NCBI GenBank assembly: GCA_023264215.1
Contig: JALQSY010000054.1
Coordinates: 1-9,825 of the forward strand
DNA: 9,825 nucleotides
DNA from: Candidatus Nanopelagicales bacterium
GTDB taxonomy: Bacteria > Actinomycetota > Actinomycetes > S36-B12
Direction of reading: 5' to 3'
This document shows positions 6,617-9,825 of the stretch, one piece after another. Under the pieces are notes generated by a model. It made no database searches and had not been told where the DNA came from. It was given only the letters and a program-made list of their open reading frames with translations. Position 1 is the first letter of the stretch, and every line of letters begins with the position of its first letter. The position numbers were made by a program, and so were the translations under genes.

Positions 6617-7618
6617 CTAGCGAGTCCCGACCGCGAGCAGGCGTGCCAGATCGCCATGCACCTCCAGGCCGGCGCAGGTGCCCTGCGTGTCGAGCACGAC
6701 CTGGCCGGAGGGATCGGTGAGCCGCACGTCAAGGGTCGCGTCGAGGGTCTCCTCGACGCGTTCATGCATGCGGGTGCGGATCGGTGCGTGCAGGAGGCCT
6801 CCGCGGATGCGCTCGGCCGAGAGCTCGAGGAGCCCGGACGGTCCATCCAGGCTCCACCTCACGTGCCCGTCGTCGATGGACAGGCCACGCTCCTTCGAGC
6901 CGTTGTAGGTCGCCCATGAGTGGAGTCGTCTGCCGAGACGGAGGCCGACGATGAAACCCCGGAAGGACGAGCGCATCCAGGGGATGATCGCCACGGAGGC
7001 GACGAGGGACGCCTCGGGCGCTCCCGCGAGGTGATTGGAGTGCATCCACACGTAACCCGCGGGGAAGGCCCGGCCCCAGTCCTTCTCGATGTAGCCGCGC
7101 CCGCCGGTGAAGTCCTGCGTCACGCCGTCGGCGTGAAGCTGCCCGCTCAACTCGTGGCCGAAGGACACCACGCCGTGGTAGCACTCCATCATCGGAGCCC
7201 AGGCGTAGGGACCCATGATGCCGGGGCGGCGCCACGTCACCGGCCACGGATCGAAGGAGCTCTCGAAGGCGATGTCGCCGGTCAGCGACGGCAGGTCCAG
7301 GTGCACGCCAGCCGAACTGAACCGATTCGGGCCGACAGCAACCTCGAAGGTGCGGTCGCTCGCCTGGAACTCGGCGGTCTGGTATCGGTGGTACCACGAT
7401 CGCCCCGTGGCCCCGTCGAGCACCTGCACGAACGCCTCGTCGGTCACCACGCCGTCGTCACGGCCGCGGAAGACCCCGGGGATGACCGCCCAGCGGGCCT
7501 GCTGCTGCGCGTCCACGAGCTTGACGTACCAGCCCTCGAAGAAGCCGCGGCGCGTCCCGTGTCCGTGGAAGGCCTCCGGTCGGAGGATCCCGCGAACGTG
7601 TGCCCAAGGTCCCCGCAT
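6617..7618 (-). CDS. Tocopherol cyclase family protein
   Basis: This 333-residue protein matches the tocopherol cyclase family (the VTE1-type fold) in length and motifs: FFEGWYVKLVD (26-36), GPYAWAPMMECYHGVVSFGH (136-155), RGYIEKDWGRAFPAGYVWMH (174-193) with a following SN. In plants and cyanobacteria the enzyme closes the chromanol ring of vitamin E from a prenylated quinol. Actinobacteria are not known to make tocopherol, so the reaction here is unknown; a quinol or another lipid-like molecule is a reasonable guess. No signal peptide is seen. ATG at 7618 lacks a good ribosome-binding site, but TAGCGT (7630-7625) ends 6 bases before it, as expected for a leaderless mRNA. It is divergent from pntAA by 43 bp and convergent with the ABC1/UbiB gene by 9 bp, with no evident terminator in that gap. 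Confidence 0.88.
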   Translation of the reverse strand: MRGPWAHVRGILRPEAFHGHGTRRGFFEGWYVKLVDAQQQARWAVIPGVFRGRDDGVVTDEAFVQVLDGATGRSWYHRYQTAEFQASDRTFEVAVGPNRFSSAGVHLDLPSLTGDIAFESSFDPWPVTWRRPGIMGPYAWAPMMECYHGVVSFGHELSGQLHADGVTQDFTGGRGYIEKDWGRAFPAGYVWMHSNHLAGAPEASLVASVAIIPWMRSSFRGFIVGLRLGRRLHSWATYNGSKERGLSIDDGHVRWSLDGPSGLLELSAERIRGGLLHAPIRTRMHERVEETLDATLDVRLTDPSGQVVLDTQGTCAGLEVHGDLARLLAVGTR

Positions 7619-7661
7619 GGGTCCACGCTAATGGTCGTAGGCTCGCCCCCGGAGGTATGGG
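7619..7661. promoter_or_regulatory. Divergent promoter region, tocopherol-cyclase-like gene / pntAA
   Basis: Both genes must be driven from these 43 bp or from within the neighbouring coding sequence. On the minus strand TAGCGT (7630-7625) fits the actinobacterial -10 pattern TANNNT and would place transcription start on the A of the ATG at 7618. On the plus strand TAGGCT (7638-7643) fits the same pattern and would start an mRNA near 7650, just ahead of the GGAGG of pntAA. No matching -35 boxes are clear. Confidence 0.33.
7651..7655 (+). promoter_or_regulatory. Ribosome-binding site of pntAA
   Basis: GGAGG lies 6 bases before the ATG at 7662. This spacing selects 7662 over the out-of-frame ATG at 7657, which is only one base from the site and runs into a stop after two codons. 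Confidence 0.75.
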
Positions 7662-8801
7662 ATGAGACTGCTCGTGCCCCGGGAGACGCGCCCGGGCGAG
7701 CGACGCGTGGCCATCGTGCCGTCCGTCGTCGGCAAGTTCACGCAGTTGGGCTTCGAGGTCGTGGTCGAGTCGGGGGCGGGGGATCACGCCTTCGCGCCCG
7801 ACGCGGACTACCTGGCCGCGGGGGCGTTGATCGTCCCCACGTCCGCCATGGACGATGCCCTAGCGGCCGCGGACGTGGTCGCGTCGGTCCGCCCGCTCGA
7901 CTACGCGCGTGCCAAGCGGATGAAGGCTGGTGCCGTCTCGGTGTCGTTCCTCTCCCCGGCGCAGGACCTCGACACCGTGCGCGGCCTGCATGACGCGGGA
8001 GCGACCGGCCTGTCCTTCGACCTGGTGCCGCGCATCTCGCGCGCGCAGTCGATGGACGCGCTGACGTCCCAGGCGCTCGTGACCGGATACCGCGCATCCC
8101 TGGTCGCGGCCGACCGGCTCCCGAAGTTCTTCCCGCTCTTCATGACCGCCGCCGGCACCATCCAGCCGGCCCGCGTCCTGGTCCTCGGGGCGGGCGTGGC
8201 CGGACTCCAGGCGATTGCGACCGCCAAGCGCCTCGGAGCGCGGGTCTCGGCGTACGACGTCCGCGCGGCCAGCGCTGATGAGGTGAAGTCGATGGGCGCG
8301 ACGTTCATCCAACTCGACCTCGATGCGCTCGAAGGATCGGGCGGGTATGCCCGGGAGATGAGCGAGGACCGCGCCCAGCGGCAGCGCGATCTGCTCGCCC
8401 CCCACGTGGCGGACTCCGATGTCGTCATCACCACGGCTGCGGTCCCCGGTCGCCAGGCCCCGCTGCTCGTCACCCGCGCCATGGTCGAGGGCATGCGACC
8501 GGGCTCGGTCGTCGTCGATCTCGCTGCCGAGTCCGGAGGCAACGTGGAGGGAGCCCGCCCCGGTGAGGAGGTCATGGTGGGGGAGGTCATCCTTTGGGGC
8601 GGACGCGACGTGCCGAGCCAGATGCCCGTGCACGCGTCCCAGCTCTACGCCATGAACGTCTACTCGCTCCTGACGCTCGTCGCCAAGGACGGTCAGGTCG
8701 TGGTCGACGCGGGGGACGAGATCATCGACGGCTGCGCCGTCGTGCTCGCCGGCGACGTCCGCAACGAGGCAGCCCAGGCGGCGCTGCAGGGAGGTTCCTG
8801 A
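7662..8801 (+). CDS. pntAA: NAD(P)+ transhydrogenase (Re/Si-specific) subunit alpha part 1, NAD(H)-binding
   Basis: This 379-residue subunit is the soluble domain I of proton-translocating transhydrogenase, which binds NAD(H) and passes hydride to NADP+ held by the beta subunit. Evidence includes the N-terminus RLLVPRETRPGERRVAIVPS, the loop PRISRAQSMD (123-132) whose R124, Q129 and D132 match the spacing of the conserved Arg-Gln-Asp triad of domain I, the Rossmann turn GAGVAG (176-181), and D199 in AYDVR, which should bind the adenosine ribose of NAD. It lacks the transmembrane part, which is supplied by the next gene, so this is the split alpha type. Length is typical. A GGAGG ribosome-binding site sits 6 bases before the ATG. 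It is first of a pntAA-pntAB-pntB operon, 2 bp ahead of pntAB. It acts on the cytoplasmic face of the membrane. Confidence 0.97.
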   Translation: MRLLVPRETRPGERRVAIVPSVVGKFTQLGFEVVVESGAGDHAFAPDADYLAAGALIVPTSAMDDALAAADVVASVRPLDYARAKRMKAGAVSVSFLSPAQDLDTVRGLHDAGATGLSFDLVPRISRAQSMDALTSQALVTGYRASLVAADRLPKFFPLFMTAAGTIQPARVLVLGAGVAGLQAIATAKRLGARVSAYDVRAASADEVKSMGATFIQLDLDALEGSGGYAREMSEDRAQRQRDLLAPHVADSDVVITTAAVPGRQAPLLVTRAMVEGMRPGSVVVDLAAESGGNVEGARPGEEVMVGEVILWGGRDVPSQMPVHASQLYAMNVYSLLTLVAKDGQVVVDAGDEIIDGCAVVLAGDVRNEAAQAALQGGS

Positions 8802-8803
8802 CC

Positions 8804-9115
8804 ATGGATGGAGTAGCCCTCCTCACCATCTTCGTGCTGAGCGTCTTCGTCGGCTACGAGGTCGTCGCCAAGGTGTCGACGATCCTGCACACCCCGCTCA
8901 TGTCCGGTGCCAACGCGATTCACGGCATCGTCCTCATCGGCGGCATCATCGTCCTCGGCAGCGCCGAGGGGATCCTCGAGATCGTGCTCGCGACTCTCGC
9001 GGTGCTGCTCGGCGCCATCAATCTCGTCGGTGGTTTCGTCGTGACCGATCGCATGCTCGAGATGTTCAAGCCCCGCAAGACCGCCTCCCATGACGCGGAC
9101 GGGGGAGCCCTGTGA
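8804..9115 (+). CDS. pntAB: NAD(P)+ transhydrogenase subunit alpha part 2, membrane
   Basis: This 103-residue membrane protein has about three hydrophobic segments (about 4-22, 40-58 and 59-80) and the family motif HTPLMSGANAIHGIV (29-43). It forms the alpha part of the proton channel (domain II) with PntB. His40 in NAIHG corresponds to a Ser in the E. coli fused alpha subunit (NAISG as I recall it) and probably to the alpha2 channel histidine of the Thermus-type enzyme. GGGAGG (8789-8794) lies 9 bases before the ATG, overlapping the end of pntAA. The frame is open further upstream, but that part is inside pntAA and not membrane-like. The stop codon overlaps the pntB start in GTGA. The charged tail KPRKTASHDADG faces the cytoplasm by inference. 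Confidence 0.96.
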   Translation: MDGVALLTIFVLSVFVGYEVVAKVSTILHTPLMSGANAIHGIVLIGGIIVLGSAEGILEIVLATLAVLLGAINLVGGFVVTDRMLEMFKPRKTASHDADGGAL

Positions 9116-9825
9116 ACACCCCCACCTGGGCGCAACTGGTCAATCTCGGGGCTGCGGTCCTGTTCATCCTGTCGCTCAAGGGCCTGTCGTCGCCCAAGAC
9201 CGCCCGGCTCGGCACGGCACTGGGGGCGATCGGCGCGGTGGTCGCCACGGTCGTGCTGTTCTTCACCGGCATCGAGCTGGACAACCTCGTCCTCATCATC
9301 GCCGCGATCCTGGTCGGCTCGGCCATCGGCTGGATCTCTGCCCGGCGCGTGAAGATGACGGCGATGCCGCAGCTCGTGGCGCTGTTCAACGGCGTAGGCG
9401 GCGGCGCCGCCGGCCTGATCGCCATCGTGGAGTACCTCCACCTAGGCGATCAGGGCGACTTCCTGTTCTCGCTGTTCACGGTGCTCACGATCATCATCGG
9501 CTCGGTCGCCTTCAGCGGCTCCATCGTGACCTTCTTGAAGCTGCAGGAGATCATGACGACCCGTCCGGTCGTCATCCCGGCGGGCAAGTGGATCACCATC
9601 CTGGTCGCCGTGGCCACGATCGCCACGGGGGTCTGGCTCTTCGTCGACCCGCAGTTCTGGCTGATCCTGGTCCTCCTGGTCCTCTCCCTGGTCTTCGGTG
9701 TCCTCTTCGTCCTCCCGGTCGGCGGCGCCGACGTCCCGATCGTCATCTCCCTGCTCAACGCCTGCACCGGTCTCGCCGTGGCGGCCTCGGGATACGTCCT
9801 CAACAACGTGCTGCTGCTCATCGCG
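9112..9825 (+). CDS. pntB: NAD(P)+ transhydrogenase subunit beta (N-terminal half, runs off window)
   Basis: The frame is open for 238 codons from GTG at 9112 to the edge, about half of the usual 460-480 residues. The visible part is the membrane domain: roughly seven hydrophobic segments plus conserved stretches ARRVKMTAMPQLVALFN (77-93), GSVAFSGSIVTFLKLQ (130-145) and VGGADVPIVISLLNACTG (203-220). The NADP(H)-binding domain III lies beyond the edge. Asn93 stands where E. coli PntB has the proton-channel His91 (motif ELVAILHS there, QLVALFNG here). GTG was chosen because it overlaps the pntAB stop by four bases (GTGA) and GGGGGAG lies 4 bases upstream; such overlap implies translational coupling. 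It transports protons across the cytoplasmic membrane together with PntAB. Confidence 0.96.
   Translation, partial: MNTPTWAQLVNLGAAVLFILSLKGLSSPKTARLGTALGAIGAVVATVVLFFTGIELDNLVLIIAAILVGSAIGWISARRVKMTAMPQLVALFNGVGGGAAGLIAIVEYLHLGDQGDFLFSLFTVLTIIIGSVAFSGSIVTFLKLQEIMTTRPVVIPAGKWITILVAVATIATGVWLFVDPQFWLILVLLVLSLVFGVLFVLPVGGADVPIVISLLNACTGLAVAASGYVLNNVLLLIA

Noticed and set aside
7860..8633. 257-codon minus-strand open frame over pntAA
   Set aside because: It is antisense to a firmly identified gene, His/Arg/Asp-rich and without motifs.
9450..9821. 123-codon minus-strand open frame over pntB
   Set aside because: It is antisense to conserved PntB membrane segments, and Ser/Thr/Met-rich composition follows from the complement of hydrophobic codons.

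Overview
The window is high-GC DNA with strong G/C bias at third codon positions, GTG as well as ATG starts, tight gene overlaps and a split three-gene proton-translocating transhydrogenase. This fits an actinobacterium (Actinomycetota). I cannot name the genus from sequence alone. No tRNA, rRNA, CRISPR array, insertion sequence or prophage gene is visible. It reads as a chromosomal core or semi-core region.

Left block, minus strand (4447 down to 1). Five co-directional ORFs are, in transcription order: a 61-residue unrecognised small protein (4447-4262), an SMP-30/strictosidine-synthase-like beta-propeller (4205-3207), a circularly permuted ATP-grasp ligase (3166-1610), an alpha-E (DUF403) helical protein (1616-714) and a transglutaminase-like cysteine protease homologue cut by the window edge (714-1). 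The last three overlap by 7 bases and 1 base, so they are very likely translationally coupled. The trio ATP-grasp / alpha-E / transglutaminase is a recurring bacterial gene set, predicted to make or process a peptide or amide-linked product whose identity is, as far as I know, undetermined. The small ORF and the propeller lie directly upstream and may belong to the same transcription unit. A 17-bp-arm hairpin fills most of the gap between them.

Middle block. A divergent intergenic region (4448-4630) with two short palindromes leads into a plus-strand ABC1/UbiB-family atypical kinase/ATPase with N- and C-terminal membrane segments (4631-6607). Convergent with it, 9 bp away, is a minus-strand tocopherol-cyclase-family protein (7618-6617). 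The pairing is notable because in plant plastoglobules ABC1-type kinases act on tocopherol cyclase. Whether that relation applies here is inference.

Right block, plus strand (7662 to the edge). pntAA, pntAB and pntB encode the NAD(P)+ transhydrogenase (Re/Si-specific, proton-translocating). They are separated by 2 bp and overlap by 4 bp. Together they would use the proton gradient to move hydride from NADH to NADP+ at the membrane. The proton-channel histidine of the E. coli beta subunit is Asn here, while PntAB carries a His on the alpha side, a swap seen in another branch of the family. The tocopherol-cyclase-like gene and pntAA diverge from a 43-bp region that holds back-to-back -10-like elements and may give the former a leaderless mRNA.
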